In this document: piece by piece, positions 33,243 to 47,901 of the stretch
Position numbering within the stretch: the stretch's first letter is position 1
Layout of the letters: the number at the start of each line of letters is the position of its first letter
From: Sinimarinibacterium flocculans
GTDB lineage: Bacteria; Pseudomonadota; Gammaproteobacteria; Nevskiales; Nevskiaceae
NCBI RefSeq assembly: GCF_003201205.1
Contig: NZ_QICN01000011.1
Location: forward strand, 1-64,000
Length of the DNA: 64,000 bases
Direction of reading: 5' to 3'
Notes under the pieces: generated by a model
Databases searched by the model: none
What the model saw: the letters and a program-made list of their open reading frames with translations, nothing else
What the model was told of the DNA's origin: nothing
Program-made: the position numbers and the translations under genes

Positions 33243-35375
33243 ATGACCACCATCACCGCCACGATCCGGCACTTTCTGCTCTGGGCCTTCCTGCTGGCCG
33301 TGCCGGCCGCTGCCGCGCAGGACTTGGCGCTGGAAGATATCGCGTTCGTGGAGATCGACAGCGGCCGCGTGCTGATGACCCTGACGCTGTCTGGCCCGGC
33401 GCCGCAACCGTCGGTGTTCACCGTCGACCAGCCGGCGCGTCTGTCGCTCGATCTTCCGGGCACGCGCACCGCGGTCGCACAGCGCTATCAGCGTATCAAC
33501 ATGGGCAACGTGCGTGCCGTCGCCAGCGCCGAGTCGCGCGGCCGTACGCGCGTCGTCGTCGAACTCGGCAGCAGCGCTCCCTACGATGTCGACGTCGATG
33601 GAAACCGGATTCTGGTGCGCCTTGACGGCCTTGCAGCGGCCCGTGCCGCGCAGAGCGCGCCCACCATGCGCGACCGCCGGGCCACCCTGGAAGGCGTCGA
33701 CTTCCGTCGCGGACAGAAGGGCGAGGGGCGGGTGGTCGTGCGCCTGAACGACCCGAAGACCGTGGTGGACGTGAAGCCCGAAGGTGGCAAGATCATTGCG
33801 CGATTCAGGAATACCCGCCTCGCCGAAGGGATGGGCAAACGGCTGGACGTGCTCGACTTCGCGACGCCCGTTCGCTACGTCGACATCCGTACCGACGGCT
33901 CCGACAGCGTTGTGGCGCTGACGCCGGTAACCGGCCAGGAATACGAGCAGGCGGCGTACCAGTCGGGAGACCTGTTCACGCTCGAACTGCAGCCGCTGAC
34001 GCCTGCAGAGCGGGAGGAGTTGCAGCGGCAGAGACCGCAGTTCACTGGCGAGCGCATCAGCCTGTCGTTCCAGAACGTGGAGGTCCGCTCGCTGCTGCAG
34101 ATCATCGCCGACGTCGCCGGGACCAATATGGTGATCAGCGATTCGGTCGAAGGTGAGATGGCGATGCGGCTGGAGAACGTCCCGTGGGACCAGGCGCTCG
34201 ACATCATTTTGCGCACCAAGGGTCTGGGCATGCGCCAGCAGGGCAATGTCATGCTGGTCGCGCCGGTCGAGGAGATCGCGCAGCGCGAACGCGTGGAGCT
34301 GGAGGCGGCCAAGCAGCAGACCGAGCTGGCGCCGTTGCGCTCCGAGCTGATCCAGGTCAACTACGCGAAGGCCACGGACATGCGCGCGCTGCTGTCGAGC
34401 GGCGACACCTCGCTCCTCAGCGAGCGGGGTCGCGTCACCGTCGACGAGCGCACCAACACGCTGCTCGTCCTCGAAACGCGCGAGAAGATTGACGAGATTC
34501 GCGAGCTGCTCGGTCAGCTCGACGTTCCCGTTCGACAGGTGTTGATCGAGTCGCGCATCGTGATCGCGAACGATGACTTTGCGCGCGAGCTGGGTACCCG
34601 CTTCGGCGTCAGCACCATCAGCCGCTCCGGCAGCACGACCATCGGCCAGTCTGGCGGCGCACCTGTCGCCGGAGGTACCACCGGCGGCGGCACCACTGGC
34701 GGTACTGGGGGTGGCGCGAGCGGCTCCGGTAACAGCGGCTCGCGGACGATCATTGGCGGCGGCATTCCGTCGGCGAACGACAACTACATCGTCAACCTGC
34801 CGGTCGCGAACGCGGCCGGCGCCATCGGCTGGACGATCTTGGGCAGCAACTTTCTGATTGATCTGGAGCTCAGCGCCCTGCAACAGGAGGGCCGCGGCGA
34901 GATCATTTCGACGCCTCGGGTCGTCACTGCCAATGGCAAGCAGGCGGTCATCGAGCAGGGTCGGGAAATCCCTTATCAGTCGTCAAGCGGCAACGCCGGC
35001 ACACAGACGCAGTTCAAGAAGGCGGTTCTCTCTCTTTCGGTGAGTCCGCAGATCACCCCGGATAACCGCGTGATCATGGACCTGTCAGTGACCAACGACT
35101 CGCAGGGTGAGGACGTCAACACCGGCGTGGGCTCCGCACCGGCCATCGACACCCGGCGACTCGACACGCAGGTACTGATCGCCAGCGGCGAGACTGTCGT
35201 GCTCGGCGGCGTGTTCCAGGAGGAGACGCGACGTTCGTCTGCGAAGGTGCCGTTTCTTGGCGACATCCCTCTGCTGGGCACCTTGTTCCGCAACAACAGC
35301 CGCTCGGACAACAAGCGCGAATTGCTGATCTTCGTGACGCCGCGGGTACTGCAGGAAGGTCTGGTCGTGCAGTGA
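33243..35375 (+). CDS. pilQ: Type IV pilus secretin PilQ
   Basis: 710 residues with a cleavable signal. Order: AMIN domains (about 30-130 and 140-250) that bind peptidoglycan, STN/N0 (about 275-340, SLSFQNVEVRSLLQIIADVAG), a secretin N1 domain (about 350-440), then the secretin pore (about 530-705; VPFLGDIPLLGTLFRN). A Gly/Ser/Thr-rich insert (about 475-505) precedes the pore domain. Forms the outer-membrane channel for the pilus. Confidence 0.96.
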   Translation: MTTITATIRHFLLWAFLLAVPAAAAQDLALEDIAFVEIDSGRVLMTLTLSGPAPQPSVFTVDQPARLSLDLPGTRTAVAQRYQRINMGNVRAVASAESRGRTRVVVELGSSAPYDVDVDGNRILVRLDGLAAARAAQSAPTMRDRRATLEGVDFRRGQKGEGRVVVRLNDPKTVVDVKPEGGKIIARFRNTRLAEGMGKRLDVLDFATPVRYVDIRTDGSDSVVALTPVTGQEYEQAAYQSGDLFTLELQPLTPAEREELQRQRPQFTGERISLSFQNVEVRSLLQIIADVAGTNMVISDSVEGEMAMRLENVPWDQALDIILRTKGLGMRQQGNVMLVAPVEEIAQRERVELEAAKQQTELAPLRSELIQVNYAKATDMRALLSSGDTSLLSERGRVTVDERTNTLLVLETREKIDEIRELLGQLDVPVRQVLIESRIVIANDDFARELGTRFGVSTISRSGSTTIGQSGGAPVAGGTTGGGTTGGTGGGASGSGNSGSRTIIGGGIPSANDNYIVNLPVANAAGAIGWTILGSNFLIDLELSALQQEGRGEIISTPRVVTANGKQAVIEQGREIPYQSSSGNAGTQTQFKKAVLSLSVSPQITPDNRVIMDLSVTNDSQGEDVNTGVGSAPAIDTRRLDTQVLIASGETVVLGGVFQEETRRSSAKVPFLGDIPLLGTLFRNNSRSDNKRELLIFVTPRVLQEGLVVQ

Positions 35376-35445
35376 AGTCGTCGCGGTACTGCCACCGCGT
35401 GCCTATACTGCGCGCGGTAGCGGTCCGTACAACATCGGTTTCGCG

Positions 35446-35976
35446 ATGGCTCAGGGTCCCAATATCTTTCTCGTCGGCCCGATGGGCGCCGGCAAGACGA
35501 CTGTGGGCAGACGCCTCGCGCAGATCCGCGGCGTGCGTTTCGTCGACTCCGATCACGAGATCGAGCGCCGTACGGGCGTCGACATTCCCTACATCTTCGA
35601 GCGTGAAGGCGAGGCGGGTTTCCGCCGCCGCGAGGCGCAGGCCATTGCCGAGCTCAGCGGCGAGGGGCCGCTCGTATTGGCGACCGGCGGCGGCGCCGTC
35701 CTCGATCCCGAGAACCGGCGCGTGCTCGCGGCGCGCGGAACGGTGATCTACCTGCATGCCAGCGTCGAGCAGCAGCTCGCGCGCACGCAGCGGTCCGAGG
35801 CACGCCCGCTGCTGGCGCAGGCTGCCGACCGCCGCGAAGTGCTCGAGCGGCTGTTCCGCCAGCGCGACCCCTTGTACCGGGAGATCGCCGATCTGGTCGT
35901 CAGCACCGATGCGCGCAGTGCCAAGTGCGTGGTGCGCGACATAGCGGACTTCGTCGACGGTCGTCCGTCGGGCTGA
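35446..35976 (+). CDS. aroK: Shikimate kinase
   Basis: 176 residues. Phosphorylates shikimate at the 3-OH. Walker A GPMGAGKTTVGR near 11-22; the shikimate-binding DSDHEIE and GGGAVL are present. A TATACT -10-like box lies at 35404-35409, so it may have its own promoter besides reading from pilQ. Confidence 0.96.
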   Translation: MAQGPNIFLVGPMGAGKTTVGRRLAQIRGVRFVDSDHEIERRTGVDIPYIFEREGEAGFRRREAQAIAELSGEGPLVLATGGGAVLDPENRRVLAARGTVIYLHASVEQQLARTQRSEARPLLAQAADRREVLERLFRQRDPLYREIADLVVSTDARSAKCVVRDIADFVDGRPSG

Positions 35977-35979
35977 CGC

Positions 35980-36008
35980 TCGAAACCCCGGCCGCTGGCG
36001 CATACACT
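35980..36008 (+). promoter_or_regulatory. Putative promoter of aroB
   Basis: -35 TCGAAA (35980-35985), 17-bp spacer, -10 TACACT (36003-36008), 27 bases before the aroB ATG. Confidence 0.4.
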
Positions 36009-36035
36009 GCGCGTCCGCCGATCTCACGTCCCGCC

Positions 36036-37142
36036 ATGCCGAGCTTGCACGTCGACCTGGGCCACCGCAGCTACCCGATCCACATCGGCGCCGGCCTGCT
36101 GTCCGACGGCAGCCTGTGGCAGGCCCTGCGCGGGCGCAGCCTGCGGCTGATCACCGACGAGCACGTTGCCGCCCTGCACCTCGACGCGGTGCGCTCGGCG
36201 CTGGCGCTCGACGACGATGCCGTTCGCGTCCTGCCACCGGGCGAGGCACAGAAGAGTTGGGAGGTCGCCGGCAGCGTACAGGACTGGCTGCTGCAGACGC
36301 GGCTCGCACGCGACGGCTGCCTGATCGCCCTCGGCGGCGGCGTCATCGGCGATCTCGCAGGCTTCTCGGCGGCGATCTACCAGCGCGGAGTCGATTTCGT
36401 GCAGGTGCCGACGACGCTGCTTTCGCAGGTGGACTCGAGCGTCGGCGGCAAGACCGGCGTCAACCATCCGCTCGGCAAGAACATGATCGGCGCCTTCCAT
36501 CAACCGATCATGGTCGTGGCCGACACCGGGACGCTCAGGACCCTGCCGCGGCGCGAGCTGCTCGCCGGTCTTGCCGAGGTGATCAAGTACGGGATGCTCG
36601 GCGATGCCAGCTTCCTGGACTGGATCACGCACCATCTCGACGACCTGCTGACGCTCGATCCGGTCGCAACCGCCGAAGCGATCCGGCGCAGCTGCGAGAT
36701 GAAGGCGGTCATCGTCGCTCGCGACGAGCGTGAGTCGCTGGCCGACGGCAAAGGCGGGCGGGCGCTGCTCAACCTCGGCCACACGTTTGCCCACGCCATC
36801 GAGACCCATGCCGGCTACGGCGACTGGCTGCATGGCGAAGCCGTCGCGACCGGCCTGTGCATGGCAGCCGACCTGTCGGCGCGTCTCGGCTGGATCGACG
36901 CGGACGACGCACGGCGCTGCGTGGACCTGATCGCGCGCAGCGGCCTGCCGACGAAACCGCCCGGTGACATGACCCCGCAGGACTTTCTGCACAACATGGC
37001 CCTGGACAAGAAGGTCGCTGCCGGCCGGCTGCGCCTGGTGCTGTTGCGCGCGATCGGCGATGCCGTGGTGACGGCCGACTTCGATCCGTCTCGGCTCGCC
37101 GAGACGCTGGAACACTTCTGCGGCGCGCCGGCAGCGCAATGA
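36036..37142 (+). CDS. aroB: 3-dehydroquinate synthase
   Basis: 368 residues from ATG 36036; an upstream in-frame ATG-like start would lie inside aroK. Makes 3-dehydroquinate from DAHP, NAD- and metal-dependent. Signatures: ALGGGVIGDLAGFSAA, QVPTTLLSQVDSSVGGKTGVN, and metal ligands in LAEVIKYG, LNLGHTFAHAIE and HGEAVATG. Overlaps dgt by 4 bases. Confidence 0.96.
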   Translation: MPSLHVDLGHRSYPIHIGAGLLSDGSLWQALRGRSLRLITDEHVAALHLDAVRSALALDDDAVRVLPPGEAQKSWEVAGSVQDWLLQTRLARDGCLIALGGGVIGDLAGFSAAIYQRGVDFVQVPTTLLSQVDSSVGGKTGVNHPLGKNMIGAFHQPIMVVADTGTLRTLPRRELLAGLAEVIKYGMLGDASFLDWITHHLDDLLTLDPVATAEAIRRSCEMKAVIVARDERESLADGKGGRALLNLGHTFAHAIETHAGYGDWLHGEAVATGLCMAADLSARLGWIDADDARRCVDLIARSGLPTKPPGDMTPQDFLHNMALDKKVAAGRLRLVLLRAIGDAVVTADFDPSRLAETLEHFCGAPAAQ

Positions 37143-38287
37143 CGCTCGCCCCGTACGCCGCCGACGATCGCCGCTCGCGCGGCCGTCACCACCCGGAGCC
37201 GGGGCCGGGACATCGCAGCGAGTATCAGCGAGACCGGGACCGGATCATCCACTCCGCGGCCTTCCGGCGGCTGGAATACAAGACCCAGGTCTTCGTCAAT
37301 CACGAAGGCGACCTGTTCCGGACGCGGCTGACACACTCGATCGAAGTCGCCCAGATCGCCAGAACCATGGCGCGCACCCTCGGACTGAACGAGGATCTGT
37401 GTGAGGCCGTTTCGCTGGCCCATGACCTCGGCCATACGCCGTTCGGCCACGCCGGCCAGGATGCGCTCAACGCCCGCATGAAGCCCTACGGTGGTTTCGA
37501 GCACAACGCGCAGTCGCTGCGTGTGGTCGACGAGCTGGAGGACAAGTACGCGAGCTTCCGCGGCCTCAACCTGATGTTCGACACCCGGGAGGGCATCCTC
37601 AAGCACTGCTCGGCGGCGCGCGCACGCACGCTCGGCGACGTCGGCGAGCGCTTCCTGAACCGCACGCAGCCCAGCCTCGAAGCGCAGCTCGCAAACCGTG
37701 CCGACGAGATCGCGTACAACAATCACGACATCGACGACGGTCTGCGCGCGCGCCTGCTGACGATCGAGCAGTTGCGCGAGGTGCCCCTGTTCCGGCGCCA
37801 TCACGACGAGGTGCTGGCCCGCTACGGCGACATCAGTGCCAAGCAGCAGCGCCACGAGACCACGCGCCGCATCATCAACACGCTTGTCGTCGATCTCACC
37901 GACAGCTCGCGGCGCGCATTGCAGGCCGCCGGCGTGGCATCGATCGAGGACGTGCGCGCGCGTGCCGAACCGCTGATCCGGTTCAGCGACGAGATCCAGC
38001 ACGAGAACGAGGCGCTCAAGCGCTTTCTGCGCGAGCACCTGTACCACCACCATCAGGTTTACCGGATCATGGTCAAGGCACAGCGTGTCGTGCGCGAACT
38101 GTTCGCGGCGCTGCTCGCCGATCCGCGCCTGATGCCGCCGGATTTCTTCGACGCGGCCCGTCAGCTCGAGAGCCGCGACGGTGAAACCGGGCGCGCACGC
38201 GTGGTCGCCGACTACGTCGCCGGCATGACCGACCGCTTCGCGCTCGACGAGTACGAACGGCTGTTCGACCCACGGCGCCTGCGCTGA
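37139..38287 (+). CDS. dgt: dGTP triphosphohydrolase-like HD protein
   Basis: 382 residues. HD-domain dNTPase of the short type-2 Dgt subfamily. RDRIIHSAAFRRLEYKTQVFVNHEGDLFRTRLTHSIEVAQIAR gives the first His; AHDLGHTPFGHAG supplies the HD pair; ADEIAYNNHDIDDG carries the last Asp region. Overlaps aroB by ATGA and so is translated with it, a coupling also seen in pseudomonads and xanthomonads. Confidence 0.94.
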   Translation: MTLAPYAADDRRSRGRHHPEPGPGHRSEYQRDRDRIIHSAAFRRLEYKTQVFVNHEGDLFRTRLTHSIEVAQIARTMARTLGLNEDLCEAVSLAHDLGHTPFGHAGQDALNARMKPYGGFEHNAQSLRVVDELEDKYASFRGLNLMFDTREGILKHCSAARARTLGDVGERFLNRTQPSLEAQLANRADEIAYNNHDIDDGLRARLLTIEQLREVPLFRRHHDEVLARYGDISAKQQRHETTRRIINTLVVDLTDSSRRALQAAGVASIEDVRARAEPLIRFSDEIQHENEALKRFLREHLYHHHQVYRIMVKAQRVVRELFAALLADPRLMPPDFFDAARQLESRDGETGRARVVADYVAGMTDRFALDEYERLFDPRRLR

Positions 38288-38344
38288 CCCTCCCGGCGAC
38301 CGGACCGCTCGGCGAAGCGTTGCGCAGGTACACTCGCCGGCCAG

Positions 38345-38758
38345 ATGGACCTGCCGCCGCCACTCCCGACCGCCGCGCAACGGCCGCTTTCGCCGCCGGT
38401 CCGCTGGCTGCTGATCGCCGCCGGCTGGCTGTCGCTGGTGCTGGGACTGATCGGCATCCTGCTTCCCGTGCTGCCGACGACACCGTTCGTGCTCCTCGCC
38501 GCCGCTTGCTTTGCGCGCAGCTCCGCTCGCTTCCACACGATGCTGCTGCGCCACCGGGCCTTCGGCCCGCTGCTGACCGAATGGGAGCAGCATCGCAGCA
38601 TTCCGCGACGCACCAAGCTGTGGGCGATCGTTCTCATGAGCCTGACCCTGGGCAGCTCGATCGTGTTCTTCGTCCAGCCCATCGGGCTCAAGTGGGCGCT
38701 CGCCGCGATGGGTGTCGCCGTTGCTGCCTGGCTCTGGCGCATCCCCTCGCGCAACTGA
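38345..38758 (+). CDS. DUF454 (YbaN) family membrane protein
   Basis: 137 residues with three or four helices. The diagnostic segment is LGLIGILLPVLPTTPFVLLAAACFARSS, followed by LLRHRAFGPLLTEWEQHRSIPRRTKLWAIVLM. Function unknown. Convergent with the VapC-like gene at 4 bases distance. Confidence 0.9.
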   Translation: MDLPPPLPTAAQRPLSPPVRWLLIAAGWLSLVLGLIGILLPVLPTTPFVLLAAACFARSSARFHTMLLRHRAFGPLLTEWEQHRSIPRRTKLWAIVLMSLTLGSSIVFFVQPIGLKWALAAMGVAVAAWLWRIPSRN

Positions 38759-38761
38759 GGT

Positions 38762-39187
38762 CTACGGCCGGAACCAATCCTCCAGTGCCAGCCCTTCGGC
38801 GCCGGCATAGGTGCCGGGGCTGCGCGTCACGAGGCGCAGTTCGTGCACTGCCGCCGTGGCCGCGAGCTGGCCTTCGACCGCCGTCCAGGCCCGGTACTGG
38901 CGCTCGCGACGGGGGGCCGTGCGCGCCAGCCAGCGCGCCGCCTCCAGGTCGAACGGCAAGACCGGCGGCCCGCTGCGCAGCAGCTCCTGGACAAAGGCCT
39001 CGAGCTGGCTGCGTCGCGGCCCGTCCGGCAGCGACTCGATGCCGCGCAGCAGGGCGTAGACCACCGAGGCCGCGGTCGCGCAGTCGTGCTGGTGCCGCCG
39101 GAATCGGGTCAGCACGAGGCGATTGCCGCTCGGCCGGGTGAGTTCGGCCAGGACGGCCAGGTCGAGCAGATAGCGCGGCCGTGGCAC
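38762..39187 (-). CDS. VapC-like PIN-domain protein with degenerate active site
   Basis: 141 residues. Fold markers of a PIN-domain toxin are clear: YLLDLAVLAELTR at the N-terminus, ASVVYALLRGIESLP, LPFDLEAARWLAR, and a late AVEGQLAATAAVHELRLVTRS. Normal VapC reads LLDTNVLSEL, an E in the second block, D-x-x-I-A-A and T-R-N-x-x-D-F. Here the first Asp is kept, but T-N is L-A, the second-block Glu is missing, the third acid is Glu, and the last N/D are absent. It may be weak, altered or inactive as an RNase. Pairs with the upstream antitoxin gene (3-base gap). Confidence 0.75.
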   Translation of the reverse strand: MPRPRYLLDLAVLAELTRPSGNRLVLTRFRRHQHDCATAASVVYALLRGIESLPDGPRRSQLEAFVQELLRSGPPVLPFDLEAARWLARTAPRRERQYRAWTAVEGQLAATAAVHELRLVTRSPGTYAGAEGLALEDWFRP

Positions 39188-39190
39188 GGC

Positions 39191-39457
39191 TCACTCCGCG
39201 AGCGACCAGCGCGCCAGCTCGTCCGGGCTGATCCCGTCGAAACCGGTACCGGCGCGTGCACGCCAGTTCGCCAGCCAGGCGCTGAAATCGGCGCCGCCAG
39301 CGGCGCTGCGCAGACGCTCGTAGTCGCCCTCGGCGATCAGCACCGCGACCCCGCGACCGCGACGGCTGATCGCGACCGGCGCGCCCTGCTCGACTTCGCG
39401 CAGCAGCTCGGTGAGCCGGTTCCGGGCCTCGGCAACAGAGACGGTCTTCATCGGCAT
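39191..39457 (-). CDS. Phd/YefM-type antitoxin (VapB partner)
   Basis: 88 residues from ATG 39457 or 86 from ATG 39451. The N-terminal Phd/YefM DNA-binding domain reads MKTVSVAEARNRLTELLREVEQGAPVAISRRGRGVAVLIAEGDYERL. The C-terminal part (about 55-88, with WLANWRARAGTGFDGI) would wrap the toxin. First gene of the pair; a perfect palindrome 8 bases upstream is its likely autoregulatory operator. Confidence 0.88.
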   Translation of the reverse strand: MPMKTVSVAEARNRLTELLREVEQGAPVAISRRGRGVAVLIAEGDYERLRSAAGGADFSAWLANWRARAGTGFDGISPDELARWSLAE

Positions 39458-39464
39458 CGATTGC

Positions 39465-39488
39465 AGATGGCCATGTAGATGGCCATCT
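39465..39488. promoter_or_regulatory. Operator palindrome of the VapBC-like module
   Basis: AGATGGCCAT-GTAG-ATGGCCATCT: perfect 10-bp arms around 4 bases, with each arm itself containing the palindrome ATGGCCAT. Placed 8 bases from the antitoxin ATG, where Phd/YefM antitoxin-toxin complexes usually bind. Confidence 0.75.
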
Positions 39489-39643
39489 TATGGCACGACA
39501 ACACGTTGAATCAATTGGGCGTTTTTTCACCTTCTGCAAAGGCGAGGTAAAACATTTGCAGCCGGAACAGTCGCGGCGCACACTTCCGCGCCCCGCGCCG
39601 CCTCAAACGGGGATTCCTGCTGTGTTTTTTTGGAGCCAGCCCG

Positions 39644-45587
<5,944 letters not shown>

Positions 45588-45622
45588 GCGCGCACGAAAC
45601 CGGAACGACGATCCGTCGAACT

Positions 45623-45674
45623 GCAGCAGTCTTCGTCGCGAGCGGGCATCTTGCACGCTCGCGACGGTTGCTGC
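45623..45674. terminator. Extended hairpin after gltBD
   Basis: Perfect 11-bp arms CGTCGCGAGCG / CGCTCGCGACG (45634-45644, 45656-45666) around an 11-base loop, extended outward by GCAGCA / TGCTGC. No T-run follows, so it is not a classical Rho-independent terminator; it may protect or end the gltBD mRNA. Confidence 0.5.
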
Positions 45675-45763
45675 GCGCGCAAGCCCTTGTTCCTGCGTCC
45701 GGCAAGCCGCGGCACGCTTCCTGATCCACCGTCCTCGCAACCTTCACGCGAGGAACCGATCCC

Positions 45764-45913
45764 ATGAACTGGAAAGTCCTGCTGCTCGGCGCCGTGATCG
45801 TCGTCGCCGGCCTGCTGCTGTTTGCCTATGTCGGCGACAACGACGAGTCCCTCGGCGACCGCGCGAGCGAAGCGGTCGAGGAAGTCGGCGACGAGATCGA
45901 CGACAACACCTGA
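45764..45913 (+). CDS. 49-residue single-pass membrane peptide
   Basis: Starts at ATG 45764 with CGAGGAA eight bases upstream. Residues 4-22 form a hydrophobic helix (KVLLLGAVIVVAGLLLFAYV) and the rest is a strongly acidic tail (DNDESLGDRASEAVEEVGDEIDDNT). No family recognised; similar small membrane peptides with a DR/SEAVEE-type tail occur in other proteobacteria. The ribosome site and codon use look like a real gene. It stands alone, 90 bases before the sugar dehydrogenase gene. Confidence 0.6.
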   Translation: MNWKVLLLGAVIVVAGLLLFAYVGDNDESLGDRASEAVEEVGDEIDDNT

Positions 45914-46003
45914 CGGTACGCCGACGATTCGTCAAACCGGCCCGGATAGCTGAACGGATGCGGCCGGCCCCGGTCGAACAGGCACGTCCCGAAAGGAGTC
46001 GCC

Positions 46004-47161
46004 ATGCTTCGTCCACGTCTGCTGGCCGGCATCGTCCTCACCACCGCCGCCGGCAGCGCCGCTGCCGCCGAGGCGGCGCAACGCTTCGACAGCGAGCACG
46101 GTCCCGTCGTCGTCACGGAGGTCGCGAGCGGCCTGGAGCACCCCTGGTCGCTCGCCATCCTGCCGGACGGGCGCATGCTCGTGACCGAGCGTCCGGGGCG
46201 CATGCGCCTGATCGCGGCCGACGGCACCGTGTCGGCGCCGCTGGAGCAGGTCCCTGAGGTGCATGCGCGCGGGCAGGGCGGCCTGCTCGACGTGGTGCTC
46301 GCGCCCGACTATGCCGACTCGCGACGCATCTACTTCAGCTACGCCGAGCCGCGCGGCGGCCGCAACGGCACCGCCGTCGCGCATGCCCGACTGACCGACG
46401 AGGCGCTCGAAGACGTCACCGTCATTTTCCGGCAGCGCCCGGACTGGGAGGGACAGCACCACTACGGCTCGCGTCTGGTGTTCGACGACCGGCGGCGGCT
46501 GTACGTCACGCTCGGCGAACGCAACACGGCCCGGGGCGCGGCAAAGGATCGCGAGGCGGCGCAGGCGCTGGAAAATCACTTCGGCAAGGTCGTCCGCATC
46601 CAGGCGGACGGTTCGGTTCCGCCCGACAACCCGTACGCGGACGGCGGCAAGAGCAGGCCCGAGATCTGGTCTTACGGCCACCGCAATCCGCAGGGTGCGG
46701 CGCTGCATCCCGATACCGGCATGCTGTGGCTGAACGAGCACGGCCCCATGGGCGGAGACGAGCTCAACGTCGTGCGCGCCGGCGTGAACTACGGCTGGCC
46801 GGTGATCACCTATGGTCGGGACTACTCGGGAGCCCCGGTCGGCGACGGCATCACCGAAGCACCGGGCATGGCGCAGCCGATCCACCACTGGGTGCCGTCG
46901 ATCGCAACCAGCGGCATGGCGTTCTACACCGCGGAGCGCTTCGCCCCGTGGCGCGGCAACCTGTTCGTCGGCTCACTGAAGTTCGGTCAGCTCGTGCGGC
47001 TGGAGCTCGAGGGCGAGACGGTGGTGCACGAGGAGCGCCTGCTCGAAGGCCTCAACCGGCGCATCCGCGACGTACGCCTCGGTCCGGACGGCGCCCTGTA
47101 CCTGCTCACCGACGAGGCCGACGGCCGCGTGCTGCGTATCGGTCTGGCGAACACCAACTGA
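46004..47161 (+). CDS. PQQ-dependent sugar dehydrogenase (soluble aldose type)
   Basis: 385 residues with signal peptide (LLAGIVLTTAAGSAAAAEA). A six-bladed beta-propeller of the GSDH/YliI family: LEHPWSLAILPDGRMLVTERPGRMRLI, QGGLLDVVLAPDY, QHHYGSRLVFDD (PQQ/Ca site His), SYGHRNPQGAALHP, LWLNEHGPMGGDELNVV and AGVNYGWPVITYG. Periplasmic; oxidises aldoses with PQQ as cofactor. AAAGGAG is the ribosome site. Confidence 0.92.
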   Translation: MLRPRLLAGIVLTTAAGSAAAAEAAQRFDSEHGPVVVTEVASGLEHPWSLAILPDGRMLVTERPGRMRLIAADGTVSAPLEQVPEVHARGQGGLLDVVLAPDYADSRRIYFSYAEPRGGRNGTAVAHARLTDEALEDVTVIFRQRPDWEGQHHYGSRLVFDDRRRLYVTLGERNTARGAAKDREAAQALENHFGKVVRIQADGSVPPDNPYADGGKSRPEIWSYGHRNPQGAALHPDTGMLWLNEHGPMGGDELNVVRAGVNYGWPVITYGRDYSGAPVGDGITEAPGMAQPIHHWVPSIATSGMAFYTAERFAPWRGNLFVGSLKFGQLVRLELEGETVVHEERLLEGLNRRIRDVRLGPDGALYLLTDEADGRVLRIGLANTN

Positions 47162-47225
47162 GGCCAGTGCCGCTCACGCGCGACTATCTGTATCTTTAGC
47201 GCCCCCTGCCGCCGTCCGAACCCCC

Positions 47226-47888
47226 ATGTCCGAGCTCCAGCTGTCACCAGCCGAAGCGCGCGTCGTCGCCGTGCTGGTCGAGAAGTCGATCACGACACCG
47301 CAGTACTACCCGATGACGGTCAACGGCATCATGCTGGCGGCCAACCAGAAGACCTCGCGCCATCCGGTGATGAGCCTGAGCGAAGGCGACGTCGGCAACG
47401 CGCTGAACAGCCTCGAGGAACGCAAGCTCGTCGTGCGGGACAGCTTCTCGGCGCGCGCGCAGAAATGGCGCCACCAGTTCCAGCACCAGATGATGCTCAA
47501 GCCCGAGACCCTGGCGGTGCTGGTCGCGCTGATGCTGCGCGGGGCGCAGACCCAGGCCGAGCTGCGTGCGCATGCCGAGGCGCTCAACGGCCCCACCGAT
47601 CTCGATGGCGTGCAGGCAGCACTCGCCGATCTCGCCGACCGGGCGCAGCCGCTGGTGACCGAGCTCGCCCGCGCACCCGGGCAGTCGGCGGCGCGCTGGG
47701 CGCACCTGCTGTGCGGCGAGCCGGCCGCCGATGCGGTGGCGCCGGCCAGTCCCCGCAGCGCCGCGGCCGCCGCGCCGGCGAACGACGAAATCGTCGCCCT
47801 GCGCGAGCGCGTGGCCGCGCTCGAAGCACGCATGGCCGGACTCGAGGCGCAGCTGGGCATCGGACCCTCCCCCGGCGACGCCGGCTGA
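47226..47888 (+). CDS. yceH: YceH/DUF480 family protein
   Basis: 220 residues. Two winged-helix-like units: LSPAEARVVAVLVEKSITTPQYYPMTVNGIMLAANQKTSRHPVM (about 5-50), and LKPETLAVLVALMLRGAQTQAELRAHAE. The C-terminus is a heptad-like helix (DEIVALRERVAALEARMAGLEAQL). DNA-binding-like fold but biochemical role unknown. 13 bases before hrpA. Confidence 0.9.
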   Translation: MSELQLSPAEARVVAVLVEKSITTPQYYPMTVNGIMLAANQKTSRHPVMSLSEGDVGNALNSLEERKLVVRDSFSARAQKWRHQFQHQMMLKPETLAVLVALMLRGAQTQAELRAHAEALNGPTDLDGVQAALADLADRAQPLVTELARAPGQSAARWAHLLCGEPAADAVAPASPRSAAAAAPANDEIVALRERVAALEARMAGLEAQLGIGPSPGDAG

Positions 47889-47901
47889 TCCCGCGCCGCT
47901 G

